Shown here: one piece after another, positions 33,026 through 39,035 of the stretch
Numbering within the stretch: the first letter of the stretch is position 1
Layout of the letters: the number at the start of each line of letters is the position of its first letter
NCBI GenBank assembly: GCA_903877135.1
Contig: CAIRCN010000008.1
Location: 1-39,035 of the forward strand
Direction: 5' to 3'
Source: an uncultured Opitutia bacterium
GTDB taxonomy: Bacteria > Verrucomicrobiota > Verrucomicrobiia > Opitutales > Opitutaceae
Length of the DNA stretch: 39,035 nucleotides
Notes under the pieces: model-generated
Database searches by the model: none
Told to the model about the DNA's origin: nothing
Seen by the model: only the letters and a program-made list of their open reading frames with translations
Position numbers and translations under genes: made by a program

Positions 33026-33201
33026 TCTTCACACCTCCTCCACTCCGCGACCCCAGCGGTCACCTGTTGCAGCCATTCCGGCAGGTGGGCGGGGACGATC
33101 ATCGCAGCGTCGTCTTTTTGGTCTGGCCCGCTCCCCCACCCGCCCCAACCAAGCCGGACGGCGCCGAGGCCGCCGACGGTGAGGAGGTGAACCATGGCTA
33201 A
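33022..33201 (+). CDS. 59-residue coupled small gene
   Basis: The ATG at 33022 overlaps the ATPase stop by 4 nt (ATGA), and the TAA at 33199-33201 overlaps the next gene by 8 nt. This double overlap is the main evidence that it is real. The product 'MIFTPPPLRDPSGHLLQPFR' continues 'QVGGDDHRSVVFLVWPAPPP' and ends acidic ('KPDGAEAADGEEVNHG'). It is proline-rich and probably unstructured, like a tag or linker peptide. I assign no function. Short proline-rich partners of AAA+ proteins are plausible but not shown. Confidence 0.55.
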   Translation: MIFTPPPLRDPSGHLLQPFRQVGGDDHRSVVFLVWPAPPPAPTKPDGAEAADGEEVNHG

Positions 33202-33643
33202 GGCTAAACATCCTGCCAGCGCCCTGACCGACGAGCCCTTGCCAATTACTTCCATCACCTTGGAGGGGGTGACCGCGGAGGGACTGCCCTCGAAAATTGG
33301 CCGCTTCCTGGATTTCACCCAGGCCGAGGATGTGCTGCGCACCTGGGCGCACCAGCAAGCCAGGGACTGGCCGCAGGGCGCCCCCATCCGCGCCGAGGTC
33401 GAATTTTCCCGCCGGCTCGTCTTCACCTGTGACCTCATTGCCGACGCCTCCGGATCCGTGCGCGAAAGGCTGCCGGAGATTCAGCGTGATTTCTCGGATC
33501 GGTCCGAGGCCGGGCTCATGTCGCTGCAAGATCAGGTTGCCATCGCGCTACGCGTGTCCCTGGCCAGCCGGGAGGTATCGGTGGAAGCACTGCGGTCGAG
33601 ACGCATCGCCCGGATCGTGCTCGCGTATGGTGAACCGGCTTGA
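33194..33643 (+). CDS. Fourth gene of the AAA+ operon, unknown function
   Basis: This 149-residue protein starts at ATG 33194, inside the end of the 59-residue gene, preceded by GAGGAGG about 6 nt away. It shows 'SITLEGVTAEGLPSKIGRFL', 'FTQAEDVLRTWAHQQARDWP' and 'RLVFTCDLIADASGSVRERL', and ends 'RSRRIARIVLAYGEPA'. It has no signal peptide or membrane helix. I do not recognise a family, but the strong ribosome site and the coupling make it a solid gene. It closes the four-gene unit; about 170 nt separate it from the next one. Confidence 0.7.
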   Translation: MAKAKHPASALTDEPLPITSITLEGVTAEGLPSKIGRFLDFTQAEDVLRTWAHQQARDWPQGAPIRAEVEFSRRLVFTCDLIADASGSVRERLPEIQRDFSDRSEAGLMSLQDQVAIALRVSLASREVSVEALRSRRIARIVLAYGEPA

Positions 33644-33814
33644 CCTGAGCATGAGCGACCGTGCCCCCAAGATTCCCCGTCTAGCCGGGCTCCTGACTCA
33701 AGCGCGCCCAAGGGTAAACCTACGACGCTGAATCGCCCTGATCCGTGCGGGTATCTCTTCCTATCCCCCTTACGCAAAACGTCCGCTTCCAACACTAACT
33801 CCCCCTTCTCCACC

Positions 33815-34372
33815 ATGAACGAATTTCTCATTTATCGCCTTGGGCGCGCGCTGGCTTTGAGTTTTTTTGCCGCAGGCTTTCTGACCGCCTATCCCCTTGT
33901 CTTAATACTGTCGTTCGTGCTCGACGGCCATCCGCCCGGCGAGGACATTGCCACGGCTGCCGTTGAGGCGTGGGCCGGTCGGCTGGTCGGGTTTTCCCAC
34001 GACAGGGGCCGAGGACTAATCGCCGTCGTGCAGGGTCCGAGGGCAAATGTCGCAGTTCTACTCACAGGGGTTGAAACGTGCCCCGACGACCTAGAGGGCG
34101 CTGCCGAGGCCGTGCAGTGGCTCCAGCGCACGTTCCACCCAGGGCAGCCGGTGGCTGTTTTTCTCATGCAACCGGCATCACCAGAACGCCTCGCCGTTGG
34201 GCATCTGGCCTGCGAAAATGAATGGCTGAACGGGGCGCTGGTTCAGCAGGGGCTAGCGCGGGTCACGCATCGTAATCCCGGGCAGCAACAAAACGTCGGT
34301 CGCGGCGCCTTGCTCCAACTGCAGGCACAGGCGCAGCTCAACCGAGCGGGGATCTGGAGGCGTGATTTATGA
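33815..34372 (+). CDS. Membrane-anchored degenerate thermonuclease (SNase)-fold protein
   Basis: The 185-residue frame has an N-terminal membrane helix (about residues 10-35, 'ALALSFFAAGFLTAYPLVLI'), then a region with the layout of the SNase fold. It reads 'VVQGPRANVAVLLTGVETCP', 'AVQWLQRTFHPGQPVAVFLM', 'WLNGALVQQGLARVTH' and a final 'LQLQAQAQLNRAGIWRRD'. The ending (LN..LV..GLA.V......L..aq..A...GIW) is very typical of the family. The Arg/Glu/Arg catalytic set does not line up clearly ('TGVETCP' stands where 'GIDTPE' is usual), so activity is doubtful. It is the first of three genes joined by overlaps. Confidence 0.55.
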   Translation: MNEFLIYRLGRALALSFFAAGFLTAYPLVLILSFVLDGHPPGEDIATAAVEAWAGRLVGFSHDRGRGLIAVVQGPRANVAVLLTGVETCPDDLEGAAEAVQWLQRTFHPGQPVAVFLMQPASPERLAVGHLACENEWLNGALVQQGLARVTHRNPGQQQNVGRGALLQLQAQAQLNRAGIWRRDL

Positions 34373-34515
34373 AGGCACCACTCCGCTTCGCACTCAGCTT
34401 CTATTTAGCCTGCACCCTATTTGCCGTAGCCGCTTTATGGTTCGGACTTGGGCTTGATCAACGTCGCCACCGTGTGACCGAATTTCAGCACTACCTGAGG
34501 AGGATCCAATGGTGA
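34369..34515 (+). CDS. 48-residue single-helix membrane protein
   Basis: The ATG at 34369 overlaps the previous stop by 4 nt, and its own stop overlaps the next gene by 7 nt. The product 'MKAPLRFALSFYLACTLFAV' continues 'AALWFGLGLDQRRHRVTEFQ' and ends 'HYLRRIQW'. It is one membrane helix followed by a basic tail, with the N-terminus probably inside. It is supported by tight coupling on both sides more than by sequence family. Confidence 0.55.
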   Translation: MKAPLRFALSFYLACTLFAVAALWFGLGLDQRRHRVTEFQHYLRRIQW

Positions 34516-34793
34516 TCTTAGCTGCGCAGTTTTACGCTGAGTCGGTGCGCTCCGAGATTGAGCCCGCTATTCATCTCGGGCCGACGATCATCACGTTGGC
34601 CCTGGGCGGGGTGGCTTGTGTCGGGGTGATGGGCTGCGGCGGAATGTTCATAGGTTTTATCCTCAGTCTTTTCAGTCGCCGGTCCCTTCCGTATTCGCCA
34701 TTTGGTTATTTGTGGCGCGCGATTCTGCTTGGGCTAGTTGCCATGACTTCCTGCGGGGTCTTTAATTACTGGCAGGGCTACTGCGGGTATTAA
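34509..34793 (+). CDS. 94-residue membrane protein
   Basis: The start ATG 34509 has AGGAGG 5 nt ahead, an excellent ribosome site that lies inside the preceding small gene. Two hydrophobic segments are clear: about residues 26-56 ('TIITLALGGVACVGVMGCGG') and 67-86 ('YLWRAILLGLVAMTSCGVFN'). Four Cys residues and 'MGCGGMFIGF' stand out. I do not recognise the family. As the last gene of the coupled trio, it probably forms a membrane complex with the SNase-fold protein (inference). Confidence 0.65.
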   Translation: MVILAAQFYAESVRSEIEPAIHLGPTIITLALGGVACVGVMGCGGMFIGFILSLFSRRSLPYSPFGYLWRAILLGLVAMTSCGVFNYWQGYCGY

Positions 34794-35021
34794 ATCGCGC
34801 GGCTTCTTCGATTCCTCGTATGCAGGTTTTACCGGCGCCGGACAGCGTGGGGTTCAGCCACTTGTGCGGCCCTATGCAGACATAGACTTGGCCGACGCCA
34901 GAATTGCCGATTAACAGAGCGTGATTGCCTTAAAAATCACCGCCATTCTGAGGACGGTGCCTTGTGAAACGCCCCAATACCCCGTGCGCTCGCCAACGTT
35001 GAGGCAGCTTCCCCTACCTGC

Positions 35022-35492
35022 TCAGTAGGAAGCTTTGAGCCGGAGGAGAAACGCGATGACCTCGCCCCGCTCCGCACATCCGCCAGGATGGCGGATGTAT
35101 TGCAGATCGGGCGTCAGGGTCACATGCGCCGAAAGAACTGCGCTGTAGCCCGCCTCGATGACCTGCTCAAAATCGGGAGCGGCCTGCGACGGATCCATAG
35201 CACGGGCGTTGGCCGCGAAGTCAGAACTGAATGCGGCATGGGCTACGCCCAGCGTGGCGATACCCGCCCCCTTCGGTGGTGGCGAATTCCTCATCAGCGA
35301 GCAATGCGCCACTGCGAAGCGACCAATCCTCTCTGCGCACCTCGAATCTGCGTGCAGTAACTCAAACGTCAGGGTGGTGTCAGACCCTGTCAGGTAATTC
35401 AGATGAAGTCCTGTCAGCATTTTTACTAAAAAAAGGGGAGCATGTGTCGTTAAGAGAGAGAGCTGCACCTCACCGCCAGTAAGAACTGCCAT
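35022..35492 (-). pseudogene. 3' fragment of an OprB-type carbohydrate porin gene
   Basis: The C-terminal part of this frame, 'DFEQVIEAGYSAVLSAHVTL', 'TPDLQYIRHPGGCAERGEVI' and a closing aromatic 'LLRLKASY', matches the last strands of OprB porins (family: 'L.P.LQPDLQYV.NPGG...F'). Upstream only a few strands ('RIGRFAVAHCSLM', 'GVAHAAFSSDF') are porin-like. The N-terminal 50 residues are unrelated, and there is no signal peptide. Intact OprB proteins have about 400 residues, so about two-thirds are missing. A 10-bp stem with AGCTTC/GAAGCT lies over its stop codon (35007-35036). Confidence 0.55.
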
Positions 35493-35580
35493 GCTTTAAT
35501 ACCCCTGCACCCCATGACCGGCTGCTCGCGACCCACCTTGCTCTCCGAGCGCACTTGATTCCCGAATCCCTCGCACCACC

Positions 35581-36054
35581 ATGTCCCAAGCTCCCGCCGC
35601 CGCCTCGCTCGCTGGCAAATATCTCACCGTCCTCATCGGCCGCGAATCCTACGGCATCGCCGTCACCAAAGTGCGCGAGATCATGCGCCTGCAGCCAATC
35701 ACCGGCGTGCCGCAGATGCCCGCCTGCATCAAGGGCGTCATCAATCTGCGCGGCCGCATCGTGCCCGTGCTCGACCTGCGCCTGAAGCTCAACGTCGCCG
35801 AAGTCCTCGACACCGAGCGCACCTGCATCGTCGTCACTCAGGTCAAGCGGCCCAACGGCGCCGAGTGCCCGATGGGCCTGATCGTCGACGGTGTCGAAGA
35901 GGTCGCCAATCTCACTGCGGCCGACCTCGCTGAGACCCCCGACTTCGGCACCACGGTGGACACCGCCTACATCCTCGGTATGGCCCATGTGAAGGGCGTC
36001 GTCAAAACCCTGCTTGATCTCGACCGCGTCGCCGGTGCCGAGCAATTCAGCTGA
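35581..36054 (+). CDS. cheW: CheW chemotaxis adaptor
   Basis: The 157-residue protein is a full CheW domain: '[20 protein letters not shown]', '[20 protein letters not shown]', '[18 protein letters not shown]', and the second subdomain 'CIVVTQVK...[10 protein letters not shown]'. '[13 protein letters not shown]' is the signature that links receptor and kinase CheA. The start ATG 35581 gives the normal short N-terminus. It stands 49 nt before the mcp gene on the same strand, so both are probably in one operon. CheA and other che genes are not in this window. A CheW encoded beside its own receptor is common in genomes with several chemosensory arrays. Confidence 0.93.
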   Translation: MSQAPAAASLAGKYLTVLIGRESYGIAVTKVREIMRLQPITGVPQMPACIKGVINLRGRIVPVLDLRLKLNVAEVLDTERTCIVVTQVKRPNGAECPMGLIVDGVEEVANLTAADLAETPDFGTTVDTAYILGMAHVKGVVKTLLDLDRVAGAEQFS

Positions 36055-36103
36055 GGCCACCTCCTGCTTCCCTTTCCCAATACACCATTTGTCAATCGCA
36101 GTC

Positions 36104-38068
36104 ATGAAAAACCTAAAACTCAGTTACAGAATCTCGTTGGGCTTTGGCGCCTTGATCGCCATCGCCCTTCTCCTCGGCGGCTACGCCACGTTGCAGATGA
36201 ACAGCACGACCCGCAGCGCCAGGGTCCTCGCCAACGACAAGGTCCCGGAGGTCTCAGTCGCTAACAGCGTCGAGCGCGCCTCGCTCCTCACGATGTTTGA
36301 GATTCGCGCCTTCGGCCTGACTGGAGAAGATCAATACCTCACGCCCGGACTGAAGAACCTCGAGGATGTGAAAACCCACCTCAAGGAGGCCAAAGCCCTC
36401 GCCGCGAAAAACACGGACTTGCAGGAACTCGCGGTCGCCGCTGACAAGGCCGAAGTGAAAGTCTTGGAATACGAGCAGTTGATCAAAGACACGGTCGCGA
36501 ACGACAAACAAAAGGACCAGATCCGCGTCGTGATGGATGCCGCCGCCAAGATCCTGGAAAAAAACTGCAATGGGTATGTCGATGACGAGAACGCGAAGCT
36601 CGCCCAAGAAGCCAGGGCCAACGCCGGGGCCGACAAGGTGCTGGATCATAACAAAAAAATCGGGCTGATGACCGACATCGACGGCACCTGCATGGACATC
36701 CGTCTGGCGGTCTGGCGGGCGCAGGCGGAACGAACCCCCAATGCCTTGCAGGAAGCGCAGAAGTTTTTCGACGTGATCAAGTCCAAGAACGATGAGATCC
36801 GATCTATGACCACAGACCCGGCAAATCTGGAGCAACTCGCCGTTATCCAGCAAGCCGCCAACAATTACCAGCAACAGATGAAGGAACTGTTGAAGAACTG
36901 GACCGATGGTGACGAGCTGGGCCGTAAGCGGACCGCGGCGGGTAACGCGGTCCTCGCCGAGGCGCAGAGCACGGCCGCGCTAGGATTGAAAGATACCGGC
37001 GGCGCCGCGACCGAGTCCGCCCAGTCGCTTTCCACCACCTCAACCATCCTGATGATTGGCCTGCTCCTCGCCACGATCACCGGCTGTGCCATCGCCTTCT
37101 TCATGACCGGCTCGATCACCAAACCGATCCAGTCGGTCGCCGGCACACTGGCCGCCGGCTCCGAGCAAACCTCGGCCGCCGCCGGCCAAGTCTCCTCCAC
37201 GAGCCAATCCCTCGCGGAAGGCGCCAGCCAGCAGGCCGCCTCGCTCGAAGAGACCAGCTCTTCATTGGAGGAACTCGCCAGCATGACCAAGCGCAACACC
37301 GAGAATGCCGAGAAGATGAACAACCTCGCTAAGCAGACCCGCACGGCCGCCGACACCGGCGCCGGCGACATGCAGCAGATGACCACCGCGATGGACGCCA
37401 TTAAGGTCTCCAGCGACGAGATCGCCAAGATTATCAAGACCATCGACGAGATCGCCTTCCAGACCAACATCCTCGCCCTGAACGCAGCGGTCGAGGCCGC
37501 CCGCGCCGGCGAGGCCGGCATGGGCTTCGCGGTCGTCGCCGAGGAAGTGCGCGCCCTCGCCCAGCGCAGCGCGCAGGCCTCGAAGGAAACTTCCGCCAAG
37601 ATCGACGGCGCCATCGCCAACACCCAGCGTGGCGTGCAGATCAGCGCCAAGGTCGCCACCTCGCTCAACGAAATCGTCACCAAGGCCCGCGAAGTGGACG
37701 AACTGGCCGCGGAGGTCGCCAACGCCTCCAAGGAGCAGAGCCAGGGCATCGAGCAGATCAACAAGGCCGTCGGTGAGATGGACAAGGTCACCCAGTCCAA
37801 CGCCGCCGGCGCCGAGGAGAGCGCCAGCGCCTCCGAGGAGCTGAGTTCCCAGGCCGAGGCGCTCAAGGAAGCAGTGGCCGAGTTGCAGCGTCTGGTCGAC
37901 GGCTCTTCCAAGGAATTTGCGAGCACGCCGCAACACGCCCCGGCGCGCAGCTTCGAGAAGCGTAGCGCCCTCACTGCCAGGCCGCAGGCCAAGATCGAGT
38001 TTGCGAGCACCAGGCACACCCATGTCGACCAGGCCAGCAGCCAGCTGCACATCCAGACTACCCAGTAG
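36104..38068 (+). CDS. Methyl-accepting chemotaxis protein without a clear HAMP domain
   Basis: I start at ATG 36104 (654 residues, '[20 protein letters not shown]'); the upstream frame to 36014 overlaps cheW. TM1 is about residues 10-30, followed by a helical sensor region (about 31-335, four-helix-bundle style) and TM2 about 345-368 ('[20 protein letters not shown]'). The signalling domain follows almost directly after '[14 protein letters not shown]', leaving little room for a normal HAMP of about 50 residues. The tip '[20 protein letters not shown]' and '[20 protein letters not shown]' is fully conserved. Methylation-type '[17 protein letters not shown]' helices are present. There is no terminal NWETF-like pentapeptide. 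It most likely signals through the CheW encoded upstream. Confidence 0.92.
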   Translation: MKNLKLSYRISLGFGALIAIALLLGGYATLQMNSTTRSARVLANDKVPEVSVANSVERASLLTMFEIRAFGLTGEDQYLTPGLKNLEDVKTHLKEAKALAAKNTDLQELAVAADKAEVKVLEYEQLIKDTVANDKQKDQIRVVMDAAAKILEKNCNGYVDDENAKLAQEARANAGADKVLDHNKKIGLMTDIDGTCMDIRLAVWRAQAERTPNALQEAQKFFDVIKSKNDEIRSMTTDPANLEQLAVIQQAANNYQQQMKELLKNWTDGDELGRKRTAAGNAVLAEAQSTAALGLKDTGGAATESAQSLSTTSTILMIGLLLATITGCAIAFFMTGSITKPIQSVAGTLAAGSEQTSAAAGQVSSTSQSLAEGASQQAASLEETSSSLEELASMTKRNTENAEKMNNLAKQTRTAADTGAGDMQQMTTAMDAIKVSSDEIAKIIKTIDEIAFQTNILALNAAVEAARAGEAGMGFAVVAEEVRALAQRSAQASKETSAKIDGAIANTQRGVQISAKVATSLNEIVTKAREVDELAAEVANASKEQSQGIEQINKAVGEMDKVTQSNAAGAEESASASEELSSQAEALKEAVAELQRLVDGSSKEFASTPQHAPARSFEKRSALTARPQAKIEFASTRHTHVDQASSQLHIQTTQ

Positions 38069-38210
38069 TCCCACCCCTCCCTCAATGAGCCCGTTGAGAT
38101 CACAATGGAGACGAACCATGGCGGCTAGGGATTGGCCCCAAATCGGTCTACTGGTCTGAAGGAACCGGCGACTCACACAAAAAGAAATCTTCGTTAAGTT
38201 GACTACCCAG

Positions 38211-38233
38211 GCAGCGAGATTAGCCAATGATTC
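38211..38233 (+). repeat. 23-bp dispersed repeat, copy 2
   Basis: GCAGCGAGATTAG plus CCAATGATTC matches 14778-14800 in 20 of 23 positions. It lies 27 nt before a small start codon at 38261; copy 1 lies 72 nt before a gene start. It could be a regulatory site or an end of a mobile piece. Confidence 0.6.
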
Positions 38234-38260
38234 GCGGGCGTAAAACCCAGCGAGTATCTC

Positions 38261-38344
38261 ATGAAACTTTTCTCGCTCGATAAGCTGCTGGCTGTCGTCA
38301 AGTCAACGCTCGTGCCGATCCAGGGTTCGCCGCCTAGCCCCTGA
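38261..38344 (+). CDS. 27-residue reading frame, possibly a gene remnant
   Basis: ATG 38261 encodes 'MKLFSLDKLLAVVKSTLVPI' and 7 more residues ('QGSPPSP'), then TGA. The basic/hydrophobic opening looks like a real N-terminus, but there is no strong ribosome site. It may be the cut 5' end of a lost gene or a chance frame. Confidence 0.25.
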   Translation: MKLFSLDKLLAVVKSTLVPIQGSPPSP

Positions 38345-38405
38345 CTGCGCTGACATCAGCGTTCCATAAACGAATCTATTCGTAAGGGTAAATTGCACGA
38401 GCCCG

Positions 38406-38484
38406 TGACTATGCCGCATGTCGGGATATGCCGCATCACGGTAGTTGTTAGCTCTTACGGTAACGTCCGCGATGCGGCATAGTC
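38406..38484. repeat. TATGCCGCAT hairpin repeat, unit 1
   Basis: TGACTATGCCGCAT (38406-38419) and a second TATGCCGCATCACGG (38427-38441) face GCGATGCGGCATAGTC (38469-38484) in inverted orientation. TTAC-G-GTAA lies near the centre of the inner pair (about 38455). The unit can form a long stem. No protein frame covers it. Confidence 0.65.
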
Positions 38485-38670
38485 TGGAACTGCTTCGACC
38501 GGCACCTTTGCCTGCCCTCGAACGCTAGCTCCAACCATGATGTTTGGATGAAGCTGCCACAATGCGGGAATCTTCGAGCGAACCCGCCCCGTCAACGGTT
38601 CATGCGGCCGATATCGATCACTGGTGACTGACTGCTTCCGTTACTTCCAAAGCTTGTGGATTCACGCTCG

Positions 38671-38730
38671 GACTATGCCGCATCGCGCACGGCACTGTCA
38701 GAGGTGATTAACCCTGCGATGCGGCATAGC
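38671..38730. repeat. TATGCCGCAT hairpin repeat, unit 2
   Basis: GACTATGCCGCATCGCG (38671-38687) and TGCGATGCGGCATAGC (38715-38730) are inverted copies of each other and of unit 1, with a 27-nt centre. The arms pair over about 14 bp. This is the second unit within 300 bp, so it is a family and not a single hairpin. Confidence 0.65.
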
Positions 38731-38898
38731 CGAGATCAACAACTTCGGCGCGACCACACCCCTCAAGCAAAATGTTGATCCCGGTTCCGTGCGGGAACCG
38801 GTCGATATAGCAACGCGCCAAATCAGCGCAGGGCGCTCGAAATTTCGTATTTCCGAATTTACTGCGGCCGGCCCACGAGACCGTGGTAGGTTGCGAGA

Positions 38899-39035
38899 TC
38901 AGGCCCCAGTCAGCCGACGGTGCACGATTTCAAACAACGTCTGGTGGGTGAACGGCTTCGCCAACACGTCTGGAATCCCCAGCGCCACCAACTCCCGGGC
39001 TTCCTCGACTTGAACCATTCCGCTCATGACGGCAA
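38899..39035 (-). CDS. C-terminal end of a response-regulator receiver domain (partial)
   Basis: The minus-strand frame entering from the right edge reads 'AVMSGMVQVEEARELVALGI', 'PDVLAKPFTHQTLFEIVHRR' and 'LTGA', then TGA at 38899-38901. 'VMSG', the 'GIPDVLAKPF' loop with the conserved Lys-Pro, and the following helix are the last third of a CheY-like REC domain. Because the protein ends about 18 residues after 'KPF', it is either a lone receiver or the final REC of a hybrid histidine kinase. The part with the phosphorylated Asp is outside the window. Confidence 0.8.
   Translation of the reverse strand, partial: AVMSGMVQVEEARELVALGIPDVLAKPFTHQTLFEIVHRRLTGA

Larger units (their letters stand above)
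38069..38898. other. 830-bp non-coding stretch with repeats
   Basis: No convincing gene is seen between mcp and the receiver-domain gene. It holds the second copy of the 23-bp repeat (38211-38233), a 27-codon frame (38261-38344) and two hairpin units of a repeat family (38406-38484 and 38671-38730). A 74-codon frame at 38789-39013 is a shadow of the receiver-domain gene. Confidence 0.6.

Noticed and set aside
34960-35040. Stem AGCTTC/GAAGCT as an intrinsic terminator
   Set aside because: No T-run follows on either strand; left as a hairpin of unknown role.
36865-38227. Long minus-strand frames (up to 412 codons) opposite the chemotaxis receptor
   Set aside because: They mirror the strongly biased codons of the receptor gene, have low-complexity Ala/Ser- or Gly/Asp-rich translations and no family motifs.
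38406-38730. CRISPR array
   Set aside because: The repeats are inverted pairs with unequal spacing, not direct repeats with uniform spacers, and no cas genes are present.

Overview
The window looks like a high-GC Verrucomicrobiota chromosome, most likely Opitutaceae. The evidence is very large secreted proteins built from Ig-like, FN3-like and RCC1 repeats that end in a shared 'NLSxRG...GGFVxxG...LLVRAxGP' module, an ECF sigma factor fused to a TonB-like C-terminal domain, and mosaic intergenic regions. This placement is inference from protein architecture; no rRNA or other phylogenetic marker is present.

Layout. (1) 1-13636, minus strand: a tight five-gene transcription unit for exported proteins. 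In transcription order it encodes an Ig/PQQ-like protein, a membrane-anchored helical protein, an ankyrin protein with three TonB-C-like domains, a small exported protein, and a giant matrixin-like metalloprotease that runs off the left edge. Overlaps of 4 and 11 nt and gaps of 43 and 48 nt indicate one operon. (2) 13640-28530: an accessory zone of small single-function genes (GNAT acetyltransferases, methyltransferase, nitrilase-type amidohydrolase, alpha/beta hydrolase, histidine phosphatase, creatininase, ankyrin protein). These are mixed with truncated pieces of other genes: slipin, nitrilase, esterase, glyoxalase, GNAT and sigma factor. Three or four gene boundaries carry imperfect palindromes with AAC...GTT ends that look like integron attC sites, so this may be an integrase-less cassette cluster. 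A sigma-TonB fusion gene and its coiled-coil partner sit in the middle. (3) 28671-34793: an island-like segment with a tyrosine recombinase, the 5' half of a tRNA-Pro(CGG), a probable DNA-binding protein, a four-gene coupled operon around a ClpX-like AAA+ ATPase, and a three-gene coupled membrane operon with a degenerate nuclease-fold protein. (4) 35022-39035: an OprB porin remnant, a cheW-mcp chemotaxis operon, about 0.8 kb of non-coding DNA with a repeated hairpin family, and the end of a response-regulator receiver domain.

The most novel-looking parts are the cassette-like array (clearest at 25453-26339), the ClpX-like operon beside the recombinase and broken tRNA, and the dispersed short repeats found at gene junctions. 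All calls come from reading the sequence by eye; no database search was possible.
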